Shown here: positions 25,921 through 34,614 of the stretch, piece after piece
Position numbering within the stretch: position 1 is the first letter of the stretch
How the letters are laid out: every line of letters starts with the position of its first letter
Assembly (NCBI GenBank): GCA_021737645.1
Contig: JAIPDO010000012.1
Coordinates: forward strand, 18,022 to 82,021
Direction of reading: 5' to 3'
Length of the DNA stretch: 64,000 nucleotides
From: Desulfarculaceae bacterium
Lineage (GTDB): Bacteria > Desulfobacterota > Desulfarculia > Desulfarculales > Desulfarculaceae
Program-made: the position numbers and the translations under genes
Notes under the pieces: model-generated
Seen by the model: the letters and a program-made list of their open reading frames with translations, nothing else
Told to the model about the DNA's origin: nothing
Database searches by the model: none

Positions 25921-25954
25921 TGCTGACGATATTGCTTACTGCTTACGATACTGC

Positions 25955-26758
25955 CTACTGAGGCAGCAGGCGCATCCAGGCGGGGCTTTTGAACCAGCGG
26001 TTCTTGAGGAAGTTCAGCCTGCCGCCGCCCTCCATGTTGAACAGGAAATTGGTCACCAGGTTGTCCCACTGGGGATCATCGGGGGGCAGGGCGATGCCCA
26101 GGGGTTCAAAGGTGAAGGGTTTCTGCAGGGTGCCCAGCTTGGCCTCGGGGTTGCGGAACACCGCCACCGCGCAGTAGGGGTAGTCGGCCACCATGGCTTT
26201 TACCTCGCCGCTCAAGACCATCTCCAAAGCCTGGTCCATGGTGTCGGTGGTGATTATCTTGGCCCGGCGCATGATTTGGCGGGTGGCCTGCTCGCTGGTG
26301 GTTTCCTTGGCCACGGCGATGGTGAACTCCGGCTGATTCACATCGTCCAGCCCCTTGATGCCCTCGCCCACCTTGGCAGTGGCCAGCAGGGTCTGGCCGG
26401 AGACGAAGTAGGGCCCGGCGAAATAGACCTTGGCGTTGCGCCGGGGGGTTACGCTGATGCCTCCGATGGCCAGGTCCACCTCGCCGCTGGCCGCGGCGGA
26501 GACCAGACGCTCAAAGGGCATCTGCCGGATTTTCAGGCGCACCCCCAAAGCCTGGGCCAGGGCCTTGACTATGTCCATGTCCAGGCCGATAAACTTCCCC
26601 TCCTTGGTCTTGGCGGTCAGGGGAGGGTAGGCGCCGCTGGTGGCCACCACCATTTCCTTTTGCTTGAGGATGCGATCGATCACCGCTCCGGCCTGGGCCT
26701 GGGGCGCGGCTATAACCAGGGCTGCGAGCAGGGCCAGTGCCCAGTAAAACTTTTTCAC
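25955..26758 (-). CDS. Periplasmic amino-acid-type substrate-binding protein, paralogue
   Basis: The 267-residue protein starts at a GTG with GGGGGAGGAC upstream, which gives the signal peptide MKKFYWALALLAALVIAA. The mature start VIDRILKQKEMVVATSGAYPP, GLDMDIVKALAQAL and IGGISVTPRRNAKVYFAGPYF align throughout with the neighbour at 24983-25789, so the two come from a tandem duplication that has diverged. The amidohydrolase-like peptidase lies 19 bases upstream on the same strand, so they may share a transcript. Confidence 0.9.
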   Translation of the reverse strand: MKKFYWALALLAALVIAAPQAQAGAVIDRILKQKEMVVATSGAYPPLTAKTKEGKFIGLDMDIVKALAQALGVRLKIRQMPFERLVSAAASGEVDLAIGGISVTPRRNAKVYFAGPYFVSGQTLLATAKVGEGIKGLDDVNQPEFTIAVAKETTSEQATRQIMRRAKIITTDTMDQALEMVLSGEVKAMVADYPYCAVAVFRNPEAKLGTLQKPFTFEPLGIALPPDDPQWDNLVTNFLFNMEGGGRLNFLKNRWFKSPAWMRLLPQ

Positions 26759-26777
26759 GTTTCGTCCTCCCCCTAGC

Positions 26778-28007
26778 TCAGGCCTGTCCGGCATAGATAA
26801 GGGCCAACACCTTGGCATCGGCTATCATCGAAGAAACTCTGGCGAACTCGTCGGGCTGGTGCACCGACTGCTCGCAGGAATACCACACCGCCACCGGCAG
26901 GTTCAGCCGGCGGAAAAAGGAGGCCACCGTGCCGCCGCCCACCCCGCCCACCGTGGGCTCCAGGCCGCGCGCCCGCTGGATGGCCCGCACCAGGGCTTGC
27001 ACCACCGGGGCCTTGGGGTCGGTGGCCTCGGGGGCCTGCACGCGGTTGATCACCTCCAGCTCCACCTGAGCCCCCTCCTCGGCGGCGATGGCCCCGAAGC
27101 GCTGTTCAAAGGCGCTCATTACTTGGTCCAGGTCCAGCCCCGGCAGGATGCGGCAGTCGATATAGAACACGTCGCGGCCAGGCACGGTGTTGATGTTGGA
27201 CACCCCTGCCTCTTTGCGGGTGGGTTCGCAGGTGCTCACCATGGGGTCGAACAGGGGATCGGCGGCCCCGAAACCCTGGGCCAGTTCACGGGCGGCGATC
27301 ATCATGCGGGCGGCGGTGTACAGGGCGTTGACCCCCTTGTGGGGGGTGGAGCCGTGCACCTGCTTGCCGCGCACCGTCACCTTGAGCCAGAGCATGGACT
27401 TTTCGGCCACTTCGATGAAGCTGCCGTCCGGCTCGCCCACATCGGGCACCAAGATCAGATCCTGGGGCGAAAACATCTCCGGCCGCGTTTTAAGCAGATA
27501 CTCCAGGCCGTATGCCGAGCCGGTCTCTTCGTCGGCCACGGCGATCAGCCCCACGTCCCCGGCCGGGGCCATGCCTTCTTCCTTAAGGGCCTTCAGGGCG
27601 AAAAAGCCCGAGACCAGGGCGGCGTGATCGTCCATCACTCCCCGGCCGTAGATGAGGTCGCCCTCCACCCGGAGCTTCCAGGGATCGCTGGACCACAGGG
27701 ATCGGTCGCCCTCGGGCACCACGTCCAGATGGCCCAGCACCCACACCGTGGGGCCGTCTCCACCGGGCATAACCCCCCAAAGATTGGGACGGACGCCGTC
27801 CGGCACCCGATCGTCCGGGCAGTCTTCGTGCAGCACGGTGAGGCCCAGATCCTCCAGCCAGCGCTGCACCACCAGGGCCTTTTTCATCTCGCCCTCGCCC
27901 CCGCTGGTGGGCCCCAGTGCGGGAATGGCCACCAACTCGCGCTGGGCCTGAATCATCTGCTCGCCGTAAGTGTCTATGCGTTTGAGCAACTTCTGAACCT
28001 GATCCAT
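26778..28007 (-). CDS. M20 family metallopeptidase (ArgE/DapE type)
   Basis: This 409-residue enzyme has the two-zinc core: GHLDVVPEG with H93 and the bridging D95, GRGVMDDHAA with the next ligand, and ADEETGS with the catalytic/ligand glutamates. Relatives remove acyl groups from amino acids or cut dipeptides. Between the zinc-binding halves is the usual dimerisation insert (HGSTPHKG). It starts at an ATG behind GGGAG. Placement next to an amino-acid binding protein suggests peptide or acyl-amino-acid use, but the substrate is unknown. Confidence 0.85.
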   Translation of the reverse strand: MDQVQKLLKRIDTYGEQMIQAQRELVAIPALGPTSGGEGEMKKALVVQRWLEDLGLTVLHEDCPDDRVPDGVRPNLWGVMPGGDGPTVWVLGHLDVVPEGDRSLWSSDPWKLRVEGDLIYGRGVMDDHAALVSGFFALKALKEEGMAPAGDVGLIAVADEETGSAYGLEYLLKTRPEMFSPQDLILVPDVGEPDGSFIEVAEKSMLWLKVTVRGKQVHGSTPHKGVNALYTAARMMIAARELAQGFGAADPLFDPMVSTCEPTRKEAGVSNINTVPGRDVFYIDCRILPGLDLDQVMSAFEQRFGAIAAEEGAQVELEVINRVQAPEATDPKAPVVQALVRAIQRARGLEPTVGGVGGGTVASFFRRLNLPVAVWYSCEQSVHQPDEFARVSSMIADAKVLALIYAGQA

Positions 28008-28088
28008 GTGAACTCCCTGTTGAATGCAAATTCAGCCGCCTGGGCCTGTGTGTAGGCTAGCTCGCCCGCCGCCGGGGGTCAAGGCGCG

Positions 28089-28117
28089 TTGACACTTGCA
28101 ATTCAAGGGGTTAACAT
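28089..28117 (+). promoter_or_regulatory. Promoter of the 1539-residue protein gene
   Basis: TTGACA at 28089-28094, 17 bases of spacing, and TAACAT at 28112-28117, about 72 bases ahead of the GTG start. The -35 box is perfect and the -10 box is acceptable. Confidence 0.5.
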
Positions 28118-28189
28118 TCCTGACACCTTGCTGGTCCGCCCGGGAGTTGGTGGCACTGCCACCTGAGAACCCCGGGCTAAAGGAGCGCC

Positions 28190-31100
28190 GTGCCCGACTC
28201 CGTCGCCAAGGCGGCCCTGCCCCCGGAAGTCAGAAGATTTTCGGGGCTATACCGCTTTATTGATCCAGAGCGCTTTGCCGAGCTGGGCATTGATCCGGAG
28301 GACGTGCCCCTGGGCACCTACCCCGCCGAGGATCATCCGCCCTTTTTGCCGGATCGCCTGGGGGGCAACGCCTATGGCCTGGGTCTATTTGAGCAAGCCA
28401 CCCTGCCTCCGGAACAGGCGCGGCTGGTGGAGGGCCTGGATCTGGCCGACTCCGAGGCGGTGGCCGCCAACTACCGCCAACTCAACGACATCTTCAAGCG
28501 CCTGGGGCTGCTGATCCGCTACACCCACCACGGGAGCCCATTTTTCCTCATCCCCCGGCAATACGTGGCTCATTTCCTGGTGGAGGTGCGGGCCCGGGCC
28601 GACGAGATAATCGCTTTTTTGAGCGGGCTCATGGTGCGCCGCCTGCGCGAGACCATGCGGGTGGGCCTGCTTTCGGCCGAGAGCGAGCTGCTGTTGCCCG
28701 AGCTCACCAGCCGCATGCCCCACCTGGATTTCGTGGTGCTGGAAAGCCTGGAGCAACTGGCCGCCAACCGGGCCCCCCTGGAGGCGGTGGTTTTGGTGGA
28801 GGAGCCCTGGGAGTTTTTTGCCGAACGCCTGCGCCGGGCGGGCTGGGACACTCCCCAGGACCGCCGTGGGCGCGAAGACCTGGGATACTTCGCGGCCGGC
28901 CGGCTTTACGACCTTTTGGCCGAGGGCGGGGAACTGCTTATCCTGGCCGACCGCCCCCTGTCCAGCACCAACGAAACCATGCAGGTGCAGTTCAAGAACC
29001 AGCTTGAGTTCAAGCGCTTCTTGATGTTCAGCCACATCTACCGCACCAGGCGGCGCTACCAGAGCGGGGCGGGCATGGCCATGGAGGTCAACCGCTTCGA
29101 CTTCTACTCCTTCCTTTCCGGCCTGGGGGTGTACCACGAGACGGTGGAGGGGCTTTTGGAGGGCCGCAGCCTGGGTTACCTGGAGCCCCAGGAGATAGAC
29201 GGCTTGGCCTACCAGGGCCCGCCCCTTCCCAGGGGCAGCGACGAGCGCCTCCTCAACTCCTGGAGCCGCTGGTTCGGGGCCTTTTTCAGCCAGCAGCACC
29301 TGGGGGTGTCCCTGCCCGAGACCCAGGAGCGGGCCTGGGCCTCCCAGTACGACATCGAGGGCAACTTCCCGGACACCCTGTGCCAGTTCCACGGGGCCCG
29401 CCGCCAACCGCCGGAGGCCAGCGCGGCCATCGCCAGCCGGGTGCGGCGCAAGCGCATCGCCGGGTGCGACCGGGAGCTTCTGGCCGCCTACAAGGACTCC
29501 TTCGACTACGTGCTCCGGGTGTTGGACATTCTGGAGCAAGTGCGCCAGGGCACCTACACCGAGTTGCCCGGCCTGGAACTCAGCCGCCTGCGCAAGCCCT
29601 TTGAGACCATCGTGCACCAGAGCCAGCTCAAGGACGTGCGCCGCCTCATGGAGCTGGCCCCCCGCCTGGCCCGCCTGGAGCAGCGTCTGAATCCCGGCAA
29701 ACTGTTGGGGCCGCGCACCCCGGTGCTGGACAACCTGGAAAAGCTCTCCCTCATGGGGGTGGAGCCCGCCTCCTTGCTCCAGCTCTACCTCATGGTCCTG
29801 GGGCACAGCACCATGACCCGGGTCACCTTCGGCAAGCTGCCGGAAAGCTCCCTGGAGCCGCTGACCGACCTGAACAGTTACCAGGACCTGGAAGAGGCGG
29901 TGGCGGTGGTGCGCCTGTACCGCCTGCTTTCGGTGGCCGAGGCCGCGGCGGCCAGCCGCGAGGGCCTTAGCCGGGGACAGGCCTGGGAAATGTTCACCCT
30001 CTACGACAAATGTATCCGGGTGCTCACCGAACCCGAGCTCACCTGGATGGATATTCTGGACGAGCAAATCAGCCAGGTGGGCGGGGTGCAGGCCAAGGCC
30101 ACCCGCAAGCTTTTAAAGCTGTTCAACCTGTTCGAGCACCTGGGCGACTGGCAGCGCCTGGAGTTGGCCGGCCGGCGCGAAAAGGAGGCCCTGGCCGGTT
30201 TTGATCCGGCCAAGCTGGAGCGCATAGCCCAGGTCATTGAGCTGGTGCAGCAGGTGCGCCGCTTCGTGGAGCATTTCTACGCCGGGGATTCCTCGGTGCG
30301 GCCCTATTTCTTCCGAGCCTTGCTCACCTGCGAACTGCACGGCAGCGGGCGGCTGCTGCCCAGCATGGGCACGGCGGCCAGCTTCACCCTGCTGTGGATC
30401 TGCGTGCATCTGAGCGAAAAGCACCTGATCAACTTCAACCCCTTGCTGGCCAACGGCGACGAGGACGAGCTGGGCGTGCGCCTGGCCAAGCTGCGCCGGG
30501 CCCTTTTGGCCTTTTCGCCCCAAGAGCTTCCTCCGGGCCAGCTGGGCCGCCTGCGCCGCAGCCTGGCCGCCGGAGGCGAGGCCTATCTGGGCGACTCGGG
30601 CATCTACCTTACCCTGGACCCGGCCACCGGGTCCCTGGTGCCTCACTTCATGGACCCCCATCAGGAGCTGGCCCGGCTGGGCCAGCTGGTGAGCCACACC
30701 CAGAGCCAGCCCCTGGCCGAGGTGCCCGCCCGCCGCCTGGAGGAGATGGACCGCTGCTGCTACGAGCTGGAGCGCTTTTTGGCCGCCCAGCCCCAGCCCC
30801 ATCCCGGCGAGTTGGCGGACATGTCCGAGGGCCTGGAGGGGCTCAGGGCCCGTCTGGAGCGCTATTTGCTGGACGAGCTCCTGGTGCTGCCGCGCTTCGC
30901 CCTAAACCTGGGCCGCCTGCTTCGGCGCTGTCCCCGGCTCATGGAGCGCCTGCTGCCCCAGGGGGCGGGGCACCCCATGACTCGCCGCCGCCTGGCCGCC
31001 GCGGGCAAACTCAGCGCCATGGACCTGCGCCGCCTGGAGGGCTTCCAGGACATGCAGCTCAGCCACGAGATGGCCCGCCAGGAGTTCGGGGCCGCGGCGG

Positions 31101-32809
31101 CGGGCATCGTGGGGGCCACCCCCTTGCAGTTCCAGCGCCTCACCGCCAGCCTGGCCCAGCTGTTGGACGTGCAGCCCTATTTGGGGCGCTTGATGATGCT
31201 TTCGGCCCTGCTCTACGAAGAGGATGAGCCGCCTGTGCCCGAAGCCCTGGAGGCCTCGCCCATGCTGGCCCACCTGGGCCTGAGCACCAGCCAGCGCCAG
31301 GACCTGATCTTTTTGCTGGAGCACCAGGGCTTGTTCCGCCAGGTCATCTTCGGCGAGGCCTGCCTGGTGGGCCTGCAACCCTTGCTGGAGAGCAACGATC
31401 CTCCCATGGTGGAGTTGTTGTTCCTGTTGGCCGTGGTCTGCGGCGGTGCGCGGCGCGAGGGCTACCTCACCGAGGATATTCTGGAGCGCTATTTCTCGCT
31501 GCTGGATCTGGTGCGCCGCCTGGGCAACAAACGCATCCCCGCCCGCCAGGCCCAGGACGATCTGGTGGCCGACAACGCGCGGCGGCGTTTGGCCTTGGAG
31601 CGCTATCTGGAAGTGCAGCCCGGGGGCTCCCCGGCGGCCAGCCTGCGGCACTTGATGGAAAACACCCGCTTGCCCCAAGAGGGGCGCGAAACCTGGCTGA
31701 TTCAGGGGCGGGTGCTCACCGGCATCAACCGCCTGTTGCAGCTTCGGGGCCTGGTGCTGGTGGATTCGCAAGATTTGTTCATGCTCGACAACGAGGTGCC
31801 GCTCAAATACATCTACCGCCTCAAGGCCCTGCGCTCGGTGGGGGTCACCCATTTCGAGCGCGACCTCTATGAGGGCCGCCGGGTGCTCAGGGGGCTGGAG
31901 CAGCTAAGGCCGGAGGTGCAGGAGTTTTTGTTGCAGGCGCTCAGCGACAGCGGCCAGGCGGTGCGCTTGGCCTTTTTCGCTCCGGCGGCCGAGCGCCTCA
32001 CCTATCCCAACCAGATAAAGCTGTTGGTGCTGGGCCTGGCCGCCTCGGGCCTAGTCTCCCAGGAGCATGGCTGCCCGGTTACCGTGAGCTTCGCTCCCCT
32101 GGCCAGGGTCATGGACCGCAAGTTCGAGATGATCAACGAACTGGTCAGCTCCCTGGACGCCAAGGCTCTGGTGGACAACCCCAAGGACCTCAGGCGCTTG
32201 GTGGGAGCCAAGGAGGGCTTGGCGCTGACCCTGGCCCCACAGGGCGGCAAGGTCAGCTTGGCCGCCGCCGATCCCATGCGCCTGGACCGCAAGATAGAGG
32301 CGGTGCGCCGGGCGTCGAGCCCAGGCAAGCTCAAGCGCCTGTATCACCAGGAGCTAAAGAAGCTAAGCCTCACCGCCCAACGCAACGCCGACTACCAGCA
32401 GCGATTGGAAGAAGCCTTCCAGGCCAGCCTGGAGCGTTTGGGCGGCCAGATGCTGGAGCGGGTGGGCAGCTCCATGGCCGCGGTGGAGGACCTGGCCCGT
32501 TTGGAGGAGATGTTCAAGGCCGCCTGGGACGAGGGCCAGGAACTCCCCCTGGGCCCGGACCGCCAGGGTAGCCTGCGCGACTTGTTCGAGATGAACGCCG
32601 AGCGCCTGCGCTCCCAGGTGCTGGCCCGCCTCACCTCCCGTTTAGATCGGGTGAACAGCTTCACCGAGTTGGACGAGCTTTGGCAGCGGGCCAAAAAACA
32701 GCTCAAGGAGCAGAGCCGCTACCTGGGCCAGTCCTTCCATCTGGAAGTGGCCAGGCGCTTTGACCGGAGAGCGCAGGAACTACGAGGCAGGGCTAGAGCC
32801 ACTCTTTAG
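28190..32809 (+). CDS. Very large protein of unknown function, 1539 residues
   Basis: A single open frame from GTG (AAAGGAG seven bases upstream) to TAG. The composition is strongly Leu, Arg, Glu and Ala rich and looks mostly alpha-helical throughout. There is no signal peptide, no convincing membrane segment and no nucleotide-binding loop, cysteine cluster or protease motif. The N-terminal 300 residues look like a folded domain (THHGSPFFLIPRQY, then LLILADRPLSSTNETMQVQ). The last 200 residues are charged and could form coiled coil. I do not recognise the family. It has its own promoter and faces the IspH-UbiA operon across a repeat element, so it seems to be monocistronic. Codon use matches the surrounding chromosome, so it is native. 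Confidence 0.85.
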   Translation: MPDSVAKAALPPEVRRFSGLYRFIDPERFAELGIDPEDVPLGTYPAEDHPPFLPDRLGGNAYGLGLFEQATLPPEQARLVEGLDLADSEAVAANYRQLNDIFKRLGLLIRYTHHGSPFFLIPRQYVAHFLVEVRARADEIIAFLSGLMVRRLRETMRVGLLSAESELLLPELTSRMPHLDFVVLESLEQLAANRAPLEAVVLVEEPWEFFAERLRRAGWDTPQDRRGREDLGYFAAGRLYDLLAEGGELLILADRPLSSTNETMQVQFKNQLEFKRFLMFSHIYRTRRRYQSGAGMAMEVNRFDFYSFLSGLGVYHETVEGLLEGRSLGYLEPQEIDGLAYQGPPLPRGSDERLLNSWSRWFGAFFSQQHLGVSLPETQERAWASQYDIEGNFPDTLCQFHGARRQPPEASAAIASRVRRKRIAGCDRELLAAYKDSFDYVLRVLDILEQVRQGTYTELPGLELSRLRKPFETIVHQSQLKDVRRLMELAPRLARLEQRLNPGKLLGPRTPVLDNLEKLSLMGVEPASLLQLYLMVLGHSTMTRVTFGKLPESSLEPLTDLNSYQDLEEAVAVVRLYRLLSVAEAAAASREGLSRGQAWEMFTLYDKCIRVLTEPELTWMDILDEQISQVGGVQAKATRKLLKLFNLFEHLGDWQRLELAGRREKEALAGFDPAKLERIAQVIELVQQVRRFVEHFYAGDSSVRPYFFRALLTCELHGSGRLLPSMGTAASFTLLWICVHLSEKHLINFNPLLANGDEDELGVRLAKLRRALLAFSPQELPPGQLGRLRRSLAAGGEAYLGDSGIYLTLDPATGSLVPHFMDPHQELARLGQLVSHTQSQPLAEVPARRLEEMDRCCYELERFLAAQPQPHPGELADMSEGLEGLRARLERYLLDELLVLPRFALNLGRLLRRCPRLMERLLPQGAGHPMTRRRLAAAGKLSAMDLRRLEGFQDMQLSHEMARQEFGAAAAGIVGATPLQFQRLTASLAQLLDVQPYLGRLMMLSALLYEEDEPPVPEALEASPMLAHLGLSTSQRQDLIFLLEHQGLFRQVIFGEACLVGLQPLLESNDPPMVELLFLLAVVCGGARREGYLTEDILERYFSLLDLVRRLGNKRIPARQAQDDLVADNARRRLALERYLEVQPGGSPAASLRHLMENTRLPQEGRETWLIQGRVLTGINRLLQLRGLVLVDSQDLFMLDNEVPLKYIYRLKALRSVGVTHFERDLYEGRRVLRGLEQLRPEVQEFLLQALSDSGQAVRLAFFAPAAERLTYPNQIKLLVLGLAASGLVSQEHGCPVTVSFAPLARVMDRKFEMINELVSSLDAKALVDNPKDLRRLVGAKEGLALTLAPQGGKVSLAAADPMRLDRKIEAVRRASSPGKLKRLYHQELKKLSLTAQRNADYQQRLEEAFQASLERLGGQMLERVGSSMAAVEDLARLEEMFKAAWDEGQELPLGPDRQGSLRDLFEMNAERLRSQVLARLTSRLDRVNSFTELDELWQRAKKQLKEQSRYLGQSFHLEVARRFDRRAQELRGRARATL

Positions 32810-32867
32810 GCGGCTTCGCCAGACGGCGGATGCCGGCAACAAAGCCCCAGGCCGTCTGGCGCAGCCG
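32809..32867. repeat. Short copy of the intergenic repeat acting as a convergent hairpin
   Basis: GGCGGCTTCGCCAGACGGC pairs with GCCGTCTGGCGCAGCCGG, leaving about 20 bases between. It fills nearly the whole gap between the convergent stop codons at 32809 and 32872 and is probably used as a two-way transcription barrier. Confidence 0.65.
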
Positions 32868-32871
32868 GTGG

Positions 32872-34614
32872 TTATAACACCCACCAGGACAGGGCCAATA
32901 CCCCAGCCAGCCAGAAATTGAAATCCACCAACGCCTCGCTGAGCGCGCCGGGCAGCATGTCTCCCCGGCTGAGCACCCGCTGCATCAGGGCCAGCCCGGC
33001 GATGGGCGCCAGAAGCAGCAGGCACAGCGCCGTGGGCGGCCCGGCCAGGGGCGCCAGGAGCATCAGCCCGGCCAGCCCGGCCAACAGCCAGGTGACCAGG
33101 CGCAGGGTGCCCGCCTCGCCCAGCATGATGGGTATGGTCTCCTTGCCCACCACCAAGTCGCCCTGTACGTCCAGCACGTCGAATACCGCGCAGCGGCAAA
33201 ACACCAGCACCGCGGTGTAGACAAAGGCCAGGGCCAGGGCCGCGGGCTGCCAAACACCAAAACCCACCGCGGGCAGAACCGCAACCACCACCGCCCAGGC
33301 TCCGGCCGCGCTCACCGTCTTGGAGCCGGGGATGTCTTTGAGGCTGGCGAACTTCAGGCGCTTTTGCCAGGCCGGAGGCACCACGGGCACCGAATAGAGG
33401 ATGCCCAGCAGGCTGATCAAGCTGACGATGACCAAGGGCCACGGGCCTATCAAGAGACACAGGAACAAGGCGGCGGCGGCGCTGAAGATGCCCGCGCCGA
33501 TGAGGAACACCCGGTGCTTGGCCAAAAACTGGGCCCGGTCTGGGTCGTTGTATTGGCCTGCTTCCTTGTCCAGGAAGTGGTTGAGGATGTGCATGGCGTA
33601 GATGTAGAAAAAGGCAATGGCCGCCAGGGCGGGGTGGGGGATCAGCCCTTGCAACAGGCTGGCCGCGCAGGTTATGCCCGCCGCGCCCAGGGCCACCAAA
33701 AGCTGGCTGCGCACGAAAAAGCGGAACACCCGGCGCAGGATGTAGGAGCCGCCGCCCTCGCGTTCGCTGCGGATAGCGCCCAGTTCCCGGAGCACCCGCT
33801 TGATGAGCCAGTTGGGAGTGGAGGCCCCGGCGGTGACTCCCACCGTTTCCAAATGGGCCAGATCCCCGCTGGGCAGTTCCTCCTCGGTCTCCACCGCGAA
33901 CACCGGTTTGCCCGACAAGGTGGCCACCTGGGCCAGGCGCTGGGTGTTGCCGCTGTTGCGCCCGCCCACCACCACCACTCCGTCCACCTCCTGGGCTAGG
34001 CTCTTGACCTCGTCCTGGCGGCGGTGGGTGGCCTCGCAGATGGTCTCGTGCACCTCCACCGGGCCAAAGCGGCGGCTCAGCTGTTTGACGATGGCCGCGA
34101 AGTTCTCGCTGGTCTGGGTGGTCTGGGCCACCACCACCACATCGACCATCTCGGGCAGGCCGTCCACCTCTTGGGGGCGGGAGACCACCAGGCCCCGCCC
34201 CTGGGCGTGGCCCAGCAGCCCCACCACCTCCGGGTGGCTGGCATCGCCCACGATGATCACATCGGCTCCGCGCTTGGCCGCCCTGGCGATGATGGCCTGC
34301 ACCCTTATCACCCTAGGGCAGGTGCCTTCCACGATCTGGCTGAACCCCGCCTGCTTTAGGCGGGCCTTGTCCTGGGGCGGCACCCCGTGGGCCCGGATGA
34401 TCACCGTGCCGCCGGTTACGCTGCCCGGCGGGGGTATCTCCTTCAGGGCCCGGATGCCCTTGCTCTCCAGCAGCTCCAGCACCTGGGGGTTGTGGATCAA
34501 GGGGCCGTAGGTGAACACCGGGCCTTCGGCGTGATGGGCCTGGGCCAGGGCCAGCTCCATGGCCCGGCGCACCCCCATGCAGAAACCAGCATGGCGGGCC
34601 AAGCGCACCCTCAT
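32872..34614 (-). CDS. IspH-UbiA fusion protein
   Basis: A 580-residue fusion from an ATG that overlaps the dusB stop codon by four bases. Residues 1 to about 285 are IspH (HMBPP reductase, last step of the MEP isoprenoid pathway). The three cluster cysteines are visible in HAGFCMGVRRA (C12), EGTCPRVIR and HETICEATHRRQ, plus NSGNTQRL and TAGASTPNWLI. Residues from about 300 are a UbiA-type membrane prenyltransferase with several helices and the two aspartate motifs NHFLDKEAGQYNDPDR and DVLDVQGDLVVGKETIP. The first domain makes IPP/DMAPP and the second consumes polyprenyl diphosphate. No stop codon or frameshift lies between them. Confidence 0.85.
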   Translation of the reverse strand: MRVRLARHAGFCMGVRRAMELALAQAHHAEGPVFTYGPLIHNPQVLELLESKGIRALKEIPPPGSVTGGTVIIRAHGVPPQDKARLKQAGFSQIVEGTCPRVIRVQAIIARAAKRGADVIIVGDASHPEVVGLLGHAQGRGLVVSRPQEVDGLPEMVDVVVVAQTTQTSENFAAIVKQLSRRFGPVEVHETICEATHRRQDEVKSLAQEVDGVVVVGGRNSGNTQRLAQVATLSGKPVFAVETEEELPSGDLAHLETVGVTAGASTPNWLIKRVLRELGAIRSEREGGGSYILRRVFRFFVRSQLLVALGAAGITCAASLLQGLIPHPALAAIAFFYIYAMHILNHFLDKEAGQYNDPDRAQFLAKHRVFLIGAGIFSAAAALFLCLLIGPWPLVIVSLISLLGILYSVPVVPPAWQKRLKFASLKDIPGSKTVSAAGAWAVVVAVLPAVGFGVWQPAALALAFVYTAVLVFCRCAVFDVLDVQGDLVVGKETIPIMLGEAGTLRLVTWLLAGLAGLMLLAPLAGPPTALCLLLLAPIAGLALMQRVLSRGDMLPGALSEALVDFNFWLAGVLALSWWVL

